Assembly: GCA_037414955.1 (NCBI GenBank)
Contig: JBBEWH010000089.1
Coordinates: forward strand, 1 to 64,000
Source of the DNA: Phytohabitans sp037414955
Lineage (GTDB): Bacteria > Actinomycetota > Actinomycetes > Mycobacteriales > Micromonosporaceae
Reading direction: 5' to 3'
Length of the DNA: 64,000 nt
The position numbers and the translations under genes are program-made. Under the pieces are notes generated by a model that saw nothing but the letters and a program-made list of their open reading frames with translations, did no database searches and was not told the DNA's origin. Shown here piece after piece: positions 23,598 to 32,046 of the stretch; positions within the stretch are counted from its first letter, which is position 1, and each line of letters opens with the position of its first letter.

Positions 23598-23983
23598 GGC
23601 TTCTCCACCACGACGGTGGTCGACTTGATCACCGCGACCGCGACCGAGCCGACCTCGAGATCGAGCGCGTCGACCGCCTCCCGGCTCATCAGCGACACCA
23701 CCCGGAACGGCCCCGCCTGGATGTCCACCTGAGCCATCACGGTGTCCTTGGCGACGGCGGTCACGATGCCGCGCAGCCGGTTGCGCGCCGACGACGCCGC
23801 GCTGCGCTCGTCGGGCTGGTCGGCCAGCGACCGGGCGAACGCGGCCACGTCGCGGCCGGTCAGCACCCGGTGGCCGTGCTCGTCGCGGGTGGCGGCCAGC
23901 CGGCCGGCGTCGACCCAGCGCCGCACCGTGTCGGCGCTGACCCCGAGCAACTCGGCGACCTCGCCGATCCGAAACACTCCCAC
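23594..23983 (-). CDS. Helix-turn-helix plus TOBE (Mop) molybdate-responsive regulator or pool protein
   Basis: A 129-residue protein joining a MerR/excisionase-type helix-turn-helix (FRIGEVAELLGVSADTVRRW, residues 4-23) to a single molybdate-binding TOBE domain (NRLRGIVTAVAKDTVMAQVD through VVVEKP). It is the first gene of the mod operon and overlaps modA. It probably senses intracellular molybdate and controls the operon, a common arrangement in actinobacteria. Operator not identified. Confidence 0.9.
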   Translation of the reverse strand: MGVFRIGEVAELLGVSADTVRRWVDAGRLAATRDEHGHRVLTGRDVAAFARSLADQPDERSAASSARNRLRGIVTAVAKDTVMAQVDIQAGPFRVVSLMSREAVDALDLEVGSVAVAVIKSTTVVVEKP

Positions 23984-24108
23984 CCTCGCAGAATAGAGGC
24001 TATGGCGGCATCTCGGCTAGCAGATCCGAGGTGCCGGCGGGAGGTGTTGCATTTTCGCGCCCATGATCGCTTCTTCCTAGGGGGAATCTCTGTTGGGGGG
24101 AACTGCGG

Positions 24109-25578
24109 GTGGTTGACGGGCGGGAGAAGTGGCTGGCCGAGATGGCCAAGGCCGGCCACCGGCGCGCGCTGGACGAGCTGATCGAGCGGTACGAGCCGCT
24201 GGTGTGCCACATCGTGGTGCTCGGGCTGTCCGGCGAGCCGAGCGTGGAGGGGGCGATCCGGCGGGTCATCGAGCGCGTCGAGGCGGACCCGCCGGCCCCG
24301 GACGCCGTACGGGCCGGGTTCGCGGCGGCCACCGTGCGGCAGGTCCGCGAACTGCGCCGGCAGCGGCAGCCGAGCCTCGTCGCCGCCCCGGTGGAGGCGC
24401 TCGGCGTGTACGGGGAGGTGCGCGCCGTCGTCGAGGCGGCCCGCTGGCTCGCCCCGCACGACCGCGACGTGTTCGCCCTGTGGTGGCTGACCGAGACCGG
24501 TGACCTGACCGCCGGCGACGTCGCGACCGCGCTGGGCCTGACGCCGGACGAGGGCGCCGCGCGGGTACGGCGGATGCGGGTGCGGCTGGACACCGCCCGC
24601 CGGGTGACGGCCGCGCTCGCCGTGGACCCCGTCTGCACCGGCCTCGTCCTGCTCGCCGGTGGCGCGGCGGCCGGACCTCAATTCCAGCGCCGGGAGCGGC
24701 TCGCGCGCCACCTCGACGAGTGCGAGCGGTGCGGCGCCGGCCACACCGCCGGGCTGGCCCCCGCCGGGCCGCTGCTCGCCGAAGCGGGACTGGCGCCGGC
24801 GTTCGGTCCAGCGGTCCGCCGGCAGCCACGCGCCGCGGTGGTCCCGGCCGTGTCCGTGGACACCGAACGCCCGGCCCGCCGGTTCACCCGCGGTCGCCGG
24901 CGGGCCAGGACATGGGGTACCCGCTGGGCCACTGCCGCCGTCTTGGCGGCGCTCGCCGTCGTCGTGGTCGTCATGAGCCTGGGCGACCAGCCCGCGCCCC
25001 AACCGGCCGCCGACCCAACACCGTCTACTGTGGAACCGCGCGTCCCCGATGCGCCACCGCGGACGACCGCCGACCCCGCGCCGCTGGCGCCCGCCGCGGC
25101 GGCGACCCCGATCGGGCAGGCCGAGCCGTCGCCGAGCGGCCCGCCACCGACCACGCCGGCCACGTCGCCCGCGCCGACCGCGTTCTCGTTCGAAGCCGAG
25201 GGCGCCCGCCTGTCCGGCGCGGCGGCGGTCACGGCGATGGCGGGTGCGTCGGGCGGGCGGGTCGTGCACCGCCTCGGCACCGAGCGGAGCCCGTACGGAT
25301 ACCCGGTGTCGGGCACGATCGAGTTCACCGGCGTGACGGTGCCGGCGGCCGGCCGCTACTCGATGACGGTCTACTACGTGAGCGGTGAAAACCGCAGCGC
25401 GTACTACCAGGTCAACGGCGGCTCGACGTACTCCCGCTCGTTCGCGGCGGGCAGTTGGGAGGCGGTGTCGTCACTGACGTTCGGCGTCGACCTCCGCGCC
25501 GGCACCAACACCATCACCTTCGGCAACCCCTACCACTGGATGCCCCGCCTAGACCGCCTCCACCTCACGCTGGCCTGA
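24109..25578 (+). CDS. Membrane-anchored ECF-sigma-like protein with zinc-finger and extracellular carbohydrate-binding domain
   Basis: A 489-residue multidomain protein from GTG 24109, six bases after a GGGGGGAA ribosome-binding site. Residues 8-80 resemble sigma region 2 (HRRALDELIERYEPLVCHIV); 110-160 resemble region 4 (APHDRDVFALWWLTETGDL, then AGDVATALGLTPDEGAARVR). Next is an anti-sigma-like finger, RHLDECERCGAGH (His201, Cys205, Cys208). A single transmembrane helix spans about 274-291, then a Pro/Thr/Ala-rich spacer to about 365. The C-terminal 120 residues form a CBM6/CBM35-like jelly roll (FSFEAEGARLSGAA, ASGGRVVHRLG). The topology puts sigma inside and the sugar-binding domain outside. 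It may transmit polysaccharide contact to transcription. Fused sigma proteins of this kind are known in actinobacteria, but ligand and targets are unknown. Confidence 0.8.
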   Translation: MVDGREKWLAEMAKAGHRRALDELIERYEPLVCHIVVLGLSGEPSVEGAIRRVIERVEADPPAPDAVRAGFAAATVRQVRELRRQRQPSLVAAPVEALGVYGEVRAVVEAARWLAPHDRDVFALWWLTETGDLTAGDVATALGLTPDEGAARVRRMRVRLDTARRVTAALAVDPVCTGLVLLAGGAAAGPQFQRRERLARHLDECERCGAGHTAGLAPAGPLLAEAGLAPAFGPAVRRQPRAAVVPAVSVDTERPARRFTRGRRRARTWGTRWATAAVLAALAVVVVVMSLGDQPAPQPAADPTPSTVEPRVPDAPPRTTADPAPLAPAAAATPIGQAEPSPSGPPPTTPATSPAPTAFSFEAEGARLSGAAAVTAMAGASGGRVVHRLGTERSPYGYPVSGTIEFTGVTVPAAGRYSMTVYYVSGENRSAYYQVNGGSTYSRSFAAGSWEAVSSLTFGVDLRAGTNTITFGNPYHWMPRLDRLHLTLA

Positions 25579-25583
25579 TCCCC

Positions 25584-25639
25584 CATGATCAAGGCGTCCC
25601 TCAAGTAGTCCTAACGACTTGAGGGACGCCTTGATCATG
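25584..25639. repeat. Family-A 56-bp palindrome, canonical form
   Basis: Identical to the copies at 9151 and 47729. It lies between the convergent sigma-like gene and cutC, and supplies the cutC stop codon (25635-25637). Confidence 0.95.
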
Positions 25640-26375
25640 ACGATGCCGCTGCGATGATCGACTCGATGGTGGGTTGGGCGGTGTGGCGGCGGCGGAACTC
25701 GTCGGCGCGTAACGCGCCGCCCATCGTGGCCCGGGTGTCGCGGTGCCGCGCGGGACTCTCCACAGTGGTCGCCGCGCTGAAGTGCACCTCGCGGGCGCCG
25801 GTCTGGTCGATGACGCGCCGCACGTTTCGGGCTGTGATGCCGCCGCCCGGCATGACCACGATCCGGCCGGCCGCGGCGGTCACCAACTCGGCGAGCAGCG
25901 GGGCGCCTTCCAGCGCGGTCGACTCCTGGCCCGAGGTGAGCAGGCGGTCCACGCCGAGGTCGATGACGGCCTCGAGCGCGTCGAGTGGCCGGCGGACCAT
26001 GTCGAAGGCGCGGTGGAACGTCACCGAGAGGCCGCCGGCGGCCGACAGCAGCTCACGGCAGACGGGGCCGTCGACGTCACCGTCTTCGGTGAGCGCGCCG
26101 ATGACGATGCCGTGCGCGCCGGCCGCCGCGACCAGCTCGATGTCGTGCCGCATCGCCCGCACCTCGTGACGGTCGTAGACGAAGTCGCCGCCGCGCGGCC
26201 GGATGAGCACGTTCACGTCGATGGTCGTGGCGGCGGCGAGGGCGGTGGTGAGGAGGCCGGCGCTCGGCGTCAGGCCGCCCTCGAAGAGGGCGCAGCACAG
26301 CTCGACCCGGTCGGCGCCCGCCGCCCGCGCGGCGAGCACCCCGTCGACGCCGTCGACGCACACCTCGAAACGCAC
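25635..26375 (-). CDS. cutC: CutC family protein
   Basis: A 246-residue TIM-barrel protein beginning MRFEVCVDGVDGVLAARAAGADRVELC, the CutC opening. Other family segments are NVLIRPRGGDFVYD, VTFHRAFDMVRRPLDALEAV and MPGGGITARNVRRVI. CutC was named for copper homeostasis, but its enzymatic role is unproven. In sugar-catabolic clusters of this sort it often accompanies N-acetylhexosamine genes, and here it stands beside the M81/GH20 island, divergent from the M81 gene by 22 bases. The stop codon comes from the palindrome. Confidence 0.93.
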   Translation of the reverse strand: MRFEVCVDGVDGVLAARAAGADRVELCCALFEGGLTPSAGLLTTALAAATTIDVNVLIRPRGGDFVYDRHEVRAMRHDIELVAAAGAHGIVIGALTEDGDVDGPVCRELLSAAGGLSVTFHRAFDMVRRPLDALEAVIDLGVDRLLTSGQESTALEGAPLLAELVTAAAGRIVVMPGGGITARNVRRVIDQTGAREVHFSAATTVESPARHRDTRATMGGALRADEFRRRHTAQPTIESIIAAASS

Positions 26376-26397
26376 GACGACATGCTATCCAGGAGGG

Positions 26398-27843
26398 ATG
26401 ACGTTCAAGATCGGTATCGGCGGCATCCACATCGAGTGCAGCACGTTCACGCCTTACCTCAGCACCGAAGCCGACTTCGCCATCCGGCGGGGCGACGAGC
26501 TGCTGTCCCGGTACACCTTCACTCGGGAAGACGATGGTGTGCGGTGGGTGCCGTTGGTCCACGCGCGGGCGGTGCCGGGCGGTCCGGTCGAGCCGGAGAC
26601 CTACCGGCGGCTCGCCGCCGAGTTGGTCGACCGGATCCGGCGGGAGGGGCCGTTCGACGGCCTGGTGCTGGACATCCACGGCGCCATGCACGTGCCCGGA
26701 TACGACGACGTCGAGGCCGACCTGGCCGCCGCCGTGCGCGCCGCCGCCGGTCCGGCCTGCCTGATCTCCACCGCCACGGACCTGCACGGCAGCGTCACCG
26801 CGGCCCTGGTGCGGCAGGTGGACCTCATCACCGCCCATCGCCTGGCGCCGCACGAGGACGAGTGGATCACCCGGGAGCGCGCCGCGGCCGTGCTGCTGGC
26901 ATGCCTGCGCGGCGGGATCCGGCCGGTGAAGGCGTGGGTACGGGTGCCGGTGCTGCTGCCCGGCGAGAAGACGAGCACCCGGATGGAGCCGGCGCGCGGC
27001 CTGTGGGGCGGCCTGGCGGACGTGGAGCGGCTGCCGGGTGTGCTGGACGCCGCGATCTGGGTCGGGTACGCGTGGGCCGACGAGCCGCGCAGCAGCGCCG
27101 CCGTCGTGGTCACCGGCACCGACGAGCGGGTCGTCCGGGAGCGGGCGGAGGAGCTGGCCGGGCGCTACTGGGCGGCGCGGGACGCGTTCGCGTTCGTCGG
27201 GCCGACCGGTTCCGCCGACGAGGCGATCGACGCCGCGCTGGCCAGCCCGGACCGGCCGTTCGTCATCAGCGATTCCGGCGACAACCCGACGGCGGGCGGC
27301 GCGGGCGATGTGCCGTACCTGCTGGAACGGATGCTGGCCCGCGAGGAGTTCGCGTCCGGGGACCGGCGCGCGGTGTACGCGAGCATCACCGACCCGGTCG
27401 CGGTGCGCGCCTGCGCGGCGGCCGGTGTGGGCGCGGAGGTCGCGCTGGCGGTCGGCGGCCGGATGGACACCCGGCACGGCCGGCCGGCCCGGGTGGCGGG
27501 GCGGGTGCGGGCGCTGGTCGACGACCCGCAGGGCGGCCCGGTCGCGGTGCTCGCCGCCGGCGGCGTCGACGTGATCCTGACGTCCCGGCGCCGGCCTTAC
27601 CACCTCGTCGCGGACTACCTCCGGCTGGGCGTCGACCCGCGCGCGGCCGATGTGGTCGTGGTGAAGATCGGCTACCTCGAGCCGGAGCTGCAGGAGCTGG
27701 CGCGCGGCTGGATGATCGCGCTCACCCCGGGCGGGGTCGACCAGGATCTGACGCGCCTCGGCCACCAGCGGCTCACCCGACCGCTGCACCCCTTCGACCC
27801 TCAGATGTCCACACCGGACCTTCGGGCCGTGGTCATAGCTTGA
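26398..27843 (+). CDS. M81 family metallopeptidase (MlrC-like)
   Basis: A 481-residue protein with the M81/MlrC layout: an N-terminal domain starting MTFKIGIGGIHIECSTFTPY and containing VLDIHGAMHVPGYDD, HGSVTAALV and TAHRLAPHED (probable metal-binding residues), and a C-terminal domain with SDSGDNPTAGGAGD. MlrC is the final peptidase of microcystin breakdown. Homologues in other clusters act on unknown amides. AGGAGG lies directly before the ATG at 26398. The gene is divergent from cutC and overlaps the ROK gene by 11 bases tail-to-tail. With GH20 and the peptide-type importer nearby, a glycopeptide or amide substrate is plausible. Confidence 0.88.
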   Translation: MTFKIGIGGIHIECSTFTPYLSTEADFAIRRGDELLSRYTFTREDDGVRWVPLVHARAVPGGPVEPETYRRLAAELVDRIRREGPFDGLVLDIHGAMHVPGYDDVEADLAAAVRAAAGPACLISTATDLHGSVTAALVRQVDLITAHRLAPHEDEWITRERAAAVLLACLRGGIRPVKAWVRVPVLLPGEKTSTRMEPARGLWGGLADVERLPGVLDAAIWVGYAWADEPRSSAAVVVTGTDERVVRERAEELAGRYWAARDAFAFVGPTGSADEAIDAALASPDRPFVISDSGDNPTAGGAGDVPYLLERMLAREEFASGDRRAVYASITDPVAVRACAAAGVGAEVALAVGGRMDTRHGRPARVAGRVRALVDDPQGGPVAVLAAGGVDVILTSRRRPYHLVADYLRLGVDPRAADVVVVKIGYLEPELQELARGWMIALTPGGVDQDLTRLGHQRLTRPLHPFDPQMSTPDLRAVVIA

Positions 27844-28954
27844 AGATCTCCTTCTCGACCACGTCCATGGCCGTGCGCAGCGCGCCGGTCGCCACGGCTC
27901 CGTCATCCAGTGTGGACAGCGCGACGCGGGGCGGGAGGAGGCACAGCGCGCGCAGGCGCCGCACGATCGGCGCGACGAGGATGTCGCCGGCGTGCGCCGC
28001 CCGGCCCCCGACGACGACGAGTTCCGGGTCCACCGTCGACGCCATGGCCGCGATGCTGGCCGCCAGGTCGTTGGCGAACTCCTCGACGGCCGCCAGGGCC
28101 GTGGTGTCACCGGCGCGGGCGGCCGCGTAGATCCGGTCCGTGACGGTGTCCAGCTCGTCCTGCGGCACCGGCCGGTCGTGCAGCGCCAGGTGCCGCGCCG
28201 CCGAATCCCAGTGCAGCAGCCGTAACGCGCCGATCTCACCCGCCGCCCCGCTGAATCCCCGGTGTACCCGCCCGCCGATCAGCAGCCCGGCGCCGAGCCG
28301 ATGGCTCGCGTGCAGGTAGACGACGTCGTCCACGCCGACCGCGGCACCGCGCCAGTGCTCCGCGAGCGCGGCCAGGTTGGCGTCGTTGTCCACCCGGATC
28401 GGGCAGAGGAGCGAGCGGCGCAGCTGGCCGGCGAGGTTGCGGCCGGTCCAGTCGGGCAGGATGTGCGAGACCACGACCTTGCCGTCCGCGTCGATGACGC
28501 CGGCGGTGCCGGCGGCCGCGGCCCACACATCGTTCCGGGTACGCCCGGCCTGCGCCAGCGCCGTGCGGATGGCGCCCCGCACGGCGGCGAGCCGGTCGTC
28601 GCCGGAGTCGCGCGCGCTGACCGGATCGGTGACGGTCGCGAGCGTCGCCCCGGTGAGGTCGGCGAGCAGCGCGACCACCTGGTGCTCACCGATGTCCAGG
28701 CCCAGGACGGCGCCGGCTTCCGGACGGAAGCGGTAGAGGCGGGCCGGCCGTCCCACCTTCCCGCCACCGTCGGGGGCGAGATCCTCGACCACCCGCCGGT
28801 CGATCAAGCGGGTCAGCGCGTCCTCCACGGTGGGGCGGGAGAGGCCGGTGGCCCGGGTCAGGTCGGTCAGCGTACGCGGCTCCGCGTCGCGCGCCACCGA
28901 CAGCACAGCGGCCACGTTCGGCCGTTCGAACGGGGAAGTCTCGTCCATCGTCAC
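27833..28954 (-). CDS. ROK family transcriptional regulator
   Basis: About 373 residues from GTG 28954 (AGAGG six bases upstream; TTG 28960 and ATG 28948 are alternatives). Residues 15-70 form a winged helix (LTDLTRATGLSRPTVEDALTR). The ROK domain follows with VLGLDIGEHQVVALLADLTG and RVDNDANLAALAEHW. The zinc-binding C-x-C-G-x2-G-C motif normally found in ROK proteins is missing; the equivalent region reads FSGAAGEIGALRLLHWDSAA. It probably represses the divergent oxidoreductase/GH20/ABC operon and responds to a sugar. Confidence 0.9.
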   Translation of the reverse strand: MTMDETSPFERPNVAAVLSVARDAEPRTLTDLTRATGLSRPTVEDALTRLIDRRVVEDLAPDGGGKVGRPARLYRFRPEAGAVLGLDIGEHQVVALLADLTGATLATVTDPVSARDSGDDRLAAVRGAIRTALAQAGRTRNDVWAAAAGTAGVIDADGKVVVSHILPDWTGRNLAGQLRRSLLCPIRVDNDANLAALAEHWRGAAVGVDDVVYLHASHRLGAGLLIGGRVHRGFSGAAGEIGALRLLHWDSAARHLALHDRPVPQDELDTVTDRIYAAARAGDTTALAAVEEFANDLAASIAAMASTVDPELVVVGGRAAHAGDILVAPIVRRLRALCLLPPRVALSTLDDGAVATGALRTAMDVVEKEIFKL

Positions 28955-28989
28955 CGGCAACCTCTTGACACCCTCGGGACCTCGTCCTC

Positions 28990-29040
28990 ATCATTATGCA
29001 ACTGATATTGCAAAATCGCTTTGATATTTACCCCCTGATG
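28990..29040. promoter_or_regulatory. AT-rich divergent control region with repeated TGCAA
   Basis: The gap between the ROK gene and the Gfo/Idh gene is unusually AT-rich for this DNA. It contains two TGCAA-type half-sites (near 28997 and 29009) in direct orientation and a TTGATATTT stretch. This is the likely binding region of the ROK regulator and the promoter of the operon to the right. Confidence 0.4.
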
Positions 29041-29064
29041 TCCACCGTGTAACCGGGAGGCCTG

Positions 29065-30333
29065 ATGGAGCCCGTGACCATTGCCGTCGTCGGCGCCGGC
29101 CAGCGCGGCCAGCAGTACGCGGAGCTGGCGGCGGCGAGCGGGCGCGCCCGGGTGGTGGCGGTCGCGGACGCGTCCCCGGCCCGGCGCGCGGCGATGGCCG
29201 AGACCTATGGACTCGGGCCGGACGCCGTCTTCCCGGACTGGGTGGCGCTGGCCGCGCGGCCCCGGTTAGCGGACGCCGCGATCGTGGCCACCCAGGACCG
29301 TGACCACGTCGGCCCAGCGGTCGCCCTCGCTGAGGCGGGCTACCACCTCCTCCTGGAGAAGCCGATCGCGCCCACCGAGGAGGAGGCGCGGACGATCATT
29401 CTGGCGGCCGAGCGGTGCGGGGTCCAACTGGCCGTCTGCCACGTGTTGCGGTACACGCCGCTGACCCGGCGGATCCGCGCGTTGCTGGACAGCGGCCGGC
29501 TCGGCGAACTGGTGTCGATCCAACACCTCGAACCCGTCGGATGGTGGCACTTCGCCCATTCCTACGTGCGGGGCAACTGGCGCCGCGCCGACCTCGCCAC
29601 GCCGATGCTGCTGGCGAAGGCGTGCCACGACGTCGACTGGTTGCAGTACCTCGTGGGCCGCCCCGCGGTGCGCGTCTCCTCGTCCGGCGGGCTCTTCCAC
29701 TTCCGGGCCGACCAGGCGCCGCCGCAGGCGAGCACCCGGTGCGTCACGTGCCCGGTGGAGGACGCCTGCGTCTACTCGGCGGCGCGGCTCTACCGGTCGT
29801 GCCTGGGCGATCCGGAACGGGAGCGGTGGCCGCTGAGCACGGTCACCGACGACCTCACGACCGAGGGCGTCGAGGCCGCGCTGCGCGACGGGCCATACGG
29901 CCGCTGCGTCTACGCCTGCGACAACGACGCGGTCGACCACCAGATCGTGACGATCGAGTACGAGGGCGGCGTGACCGCGTCGCTCACCGTCTCCGCCTTC
30001 ACCCCCAAGGCCGACCGGAAGACCCGGATCATGGGCACCCGCGGCTACCTCGAGACCGACGGCGAAAGCATTCATCTGTACGACTTCCGCACCGCCGGAT
30101 ACGACCTCGACACCGGCAACGCGAAGGTCATCCATGTCGGCGTCGGTGCCGACGCATCGGCGGCCCGCGGGCACGCCGGCGGTGACGCCGGGCTCATCGA
30201 CGCGTTCGTCGCCTCGATCGCCGGCGCCGACCCGAGCCTGATCAAGACCGGACCGGCTGAGTCGCTGGCCAGCCACCGCCTCGTCTGGGCCGCCGAGCGT
30301 GCCCGGCTAGAAGGCGTCGTCGTCGCGCTCTAA
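29065..30333 (+). CDS. Gfo/Idh/MocA family oxidoreductase
   Basis: A 422-residue NAD(P)-dependent dehydrogenase. The Rossmann start is MEPVTIAVVGAGQRGQQYA; EKPIAPTEEEA is the catalytic Lys-Pro motif and HVLRYTPLTRRIRALLDSG follows. The C-terminal domain has AKACHDVDWLQYL with the catalytic Asp and His. A Cys cluster (CVTCPVEDACVYSA) could hold a structural zinc and is seen in a subset of the family. GGGAGG precedes the ATG. First gene of a run through the ABC genes. It probably oxidises or epimerises the sugar freed by the GH20 enzyme. Confidence 0.93.
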   Translation: MEPVTIAVVGAGQRGQQYAELAAASGRARVVAVADASPARRAAMAETYGLGPDAVFPDWVALAARPRLADAAIVATQDRDHVGPAVALAEAGYHLLLEKPIAPTEEEARTIILAAERCGVQLAVCHVLRYTPLTRRIRALLDSGRLGELVSIQHLEPVGWWHFAHSYVRGNWRRADLATPMLLAKACHDVDWLQYLVGRPAVRVSSSGGLFHFRADQAPPQASTRCVTCPVEDACVYSAARLYRSCLGDPERERWPLSTVTDDLTTEGVEAALRDGPYGRCVYACDNDAVDHQIVTIEYEGGVTASLTVSAFTPKADRKTRIMGTRGYLETDGESIHLYDFRTAGYDLDTGNAKVIHVGVGADASAARGHAGGDAGLIDAFVASIAGADPSLIKTGPAESLASHRLVWAAERARLEGVVVAL

Positions 30334-30353
30334 CCCGACTCCCGGAGGACCTG

Positions 30354-32003
30354 ATGACCGATCGGTACGAGACCCTGCTGCCGCGCCCCGTATCGGTGCG
30401 CCGCCTGCCCGGGACGTTCGAGCTGACCGCGGACACGCCGCTGGTCGCCGCGCCCGGTGCGGAGGCGGCCGCCGGCGTCGTGCGCCTGCTGCTCGCGCCG
30501 CTGCGCCTGCCGCTGCGGCCGGCTCTTACCGGGCCGGGTCTGCTGGTGCGGCTGGAGTCCACGATGGGCGGCCCGGAAGCGTACCGGCTGCGGGTCGACG
30601 CGGACGGCGTCGAACTCGTGGGATCCACAGTGGATGGGGTACGGCACGCCGTGCAGACGCTGCGGCAGCTGCTGCCGGACGCGGCCTGGCGGTCGGCGCC
30701 ACCGCACGGCACCCGGTGGGTGGTGCCGTGCGGCGAGGTGTCCGACGCCCCGGCGCTCGCCTGGCGCGGCGGCATGCTCGATGTCTCCCGGCACTTCTTC
30801 GACAAGCACACGATCCTGCGGTACGTCGACCTGTTCGCCATGCACCGGCTCAACCGGCTACACCTGCACCTGACGGACGACCAGGGCTGGCGGATCGAGT
30901 CCCGCCGCTACCCCCGGCTGCACGAGATCGGCGGCCACCGGCCGAGCACCCAGGCCTGGTACGAGCGTCAGGGCACGACGGACGGCACCCCGCACGGTGG
31001 CTACTACACATTGGACGACCTCGCCGAGATGTCGGCGTACGCGGCCGACCGCGGGATCACCCTGGTGCCGGAGATCGACCTGCCGGGACACGCCTCCGCG
31101 CTGCTGGCCGCCTATCCCGAGTTCGGCGTCGGCACGCACACCGTCCGCACCGGGTGGGGCATCTCCGAGGCGGTGGTCAAGCCGGTGCCGGCGACCGTGC
31201 GGTTCCTCACCGACGTCCTGGAGGAGCTCACCGACGCCGTGCCCGGCGGCTACGTCCACATCGGCGGCGACGAGTGCCTCCTGCGCGACTGGGCCACCGA
31301 CCCGGACGTGACCGCGCACCTCGCCGCGCTGGGACTCGACGCGCCCGTCGACCTCTTTGGACACTTCCTCCGCGAGCTCGCCGGCTACCTGTCCGCGCGC
31401 GGCCGGCGGACGGTGGTCTGGGACGAGGGGTACGTCGGCGGCGGCGTGCTGCCCGACACCGTCGTCACCGCGTGGCGCGGGGACGCGGTGGCGCGGCGGG
31501 CCGCGGCGGCGGGCTACGACGTGGTGCGCTGCCCGGTGTACCCGACCTACTTCGACTACGACCAGTCCGAGAGCGCCGACGAGCCGCTGTCCATCGGCGG
31601 CCCGGTCACGCTCGCGGACATCGCGTCGTTCGAGCCGGCGCCCGCCAGCTGGAGCGATGAGGAACGGGCCCACGTGATCGGCGCCCAGTTCCAAGCCTGG
31701 TCCGAATACATCCCGGACGCCCGCCACCTTGATTACATGGTGTTTCCGCGGGCGTGCGCCCTCGCCGACGTGGCCTGGATCGGCCGCCCGGCGACTCATT
31801 TCGAGGCCCGGCTCGCCGGGCACCTCAGCCGGCTTGACGCGGCGGGTTGCGGGTACCGACCACCGTCGGGCCCGCTGCCGTGGCAGGGCGGCGGCACGGG
31901 GGACCGGCGACGGGCGGACGGTACGCCCATCGCTCGCGTGCGTGCGCATCTGGAGGAGCTGTCGGCACACGCCGACGTTCCGCCCGACCTTGTTTCCATG
32001 TAG
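30354..32003 (+). CDS. Family 20 glycoside hydrolase (beta-N-acetylhexosaminidase)
   Basis: A 549-residue enzyme. The N-terminal 120 residues form the GH20b domain (EAYRLRVDADGVELVGSTV, then GVRHAVQTLRQLL). The catalytic TIM barrel begins ALAWRGGMLDVSRHFF and includes HLHLTDDQGWRIESRRYP, VPEIDLPGHASALLAAYPE and the catalytic Asp-Glu pair in YVHIGGDECLLRDW (near residue 305). It should use substrate-assisted catalysis on terminal GlcNAc or GalNAc. No signal peptide is present, so it acts in the cytoplasm on imported oligosaccharides, in line with the importer encoded next. GGAGG lies upstream of ATG 30354. Confidence 0.94.
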   Translation: MTDRYETLLPRPVSVRRLPGTFELTADTPLVAAPGAEAAAGVVRLLLAPLRLPLRPALTGPGLLVRLESTMGGPEAYRLRVDADGVELVGSTVDGVRHAVQTLRQLLPDAAWRSAPPHGTRWVVPCGEVSDAPALAWRGGMLDVSRHFFDKHTILRYVDLFAMHRLNRLHLHLTDDQGWRIESRRYPRLHEIGGHRPSTQAWYERQGTTDGTPHGGYYTLDDLAEMSAYAADRGITLVPEIDLPGHASALLAAYPEFGVGTHTVRTGWGISEAVVKPVPATVRFLTDVLEELTDAVPGGYVHIGGDECLLRDWATDPDVTAHLAALGLDAPVDLFGHFLRELAGYLSARGRRTVVWDEGYVGGGVLPDTVVTAWRGDAVARRAAAAGYDVVRCPVYPTYFDYDQSESADEPLSIGGPVTLADIASFEPAPASWSDEERAHVIGAQFQAWSEYIPDARHLDYMVFPRACALADVAWIGRPATHFEARLAGHLSRLDAAGCGYRPPSGPLPWQGGGTGDRRRADGTPIARVRAHLEELSAHADVPPDLVSM

Positions 32004-32046
32004 TTCGAGTGGCTCAGCGTCCCCCGTGTCGTCAGTGGAGGATTTT

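Noticed and set aside
26203..26397. An upstream extension of the M81 gene
   Set aside because: The extra residues are antisense to cutC and unlike the family; AGGAGG and the family start lie at 26398.
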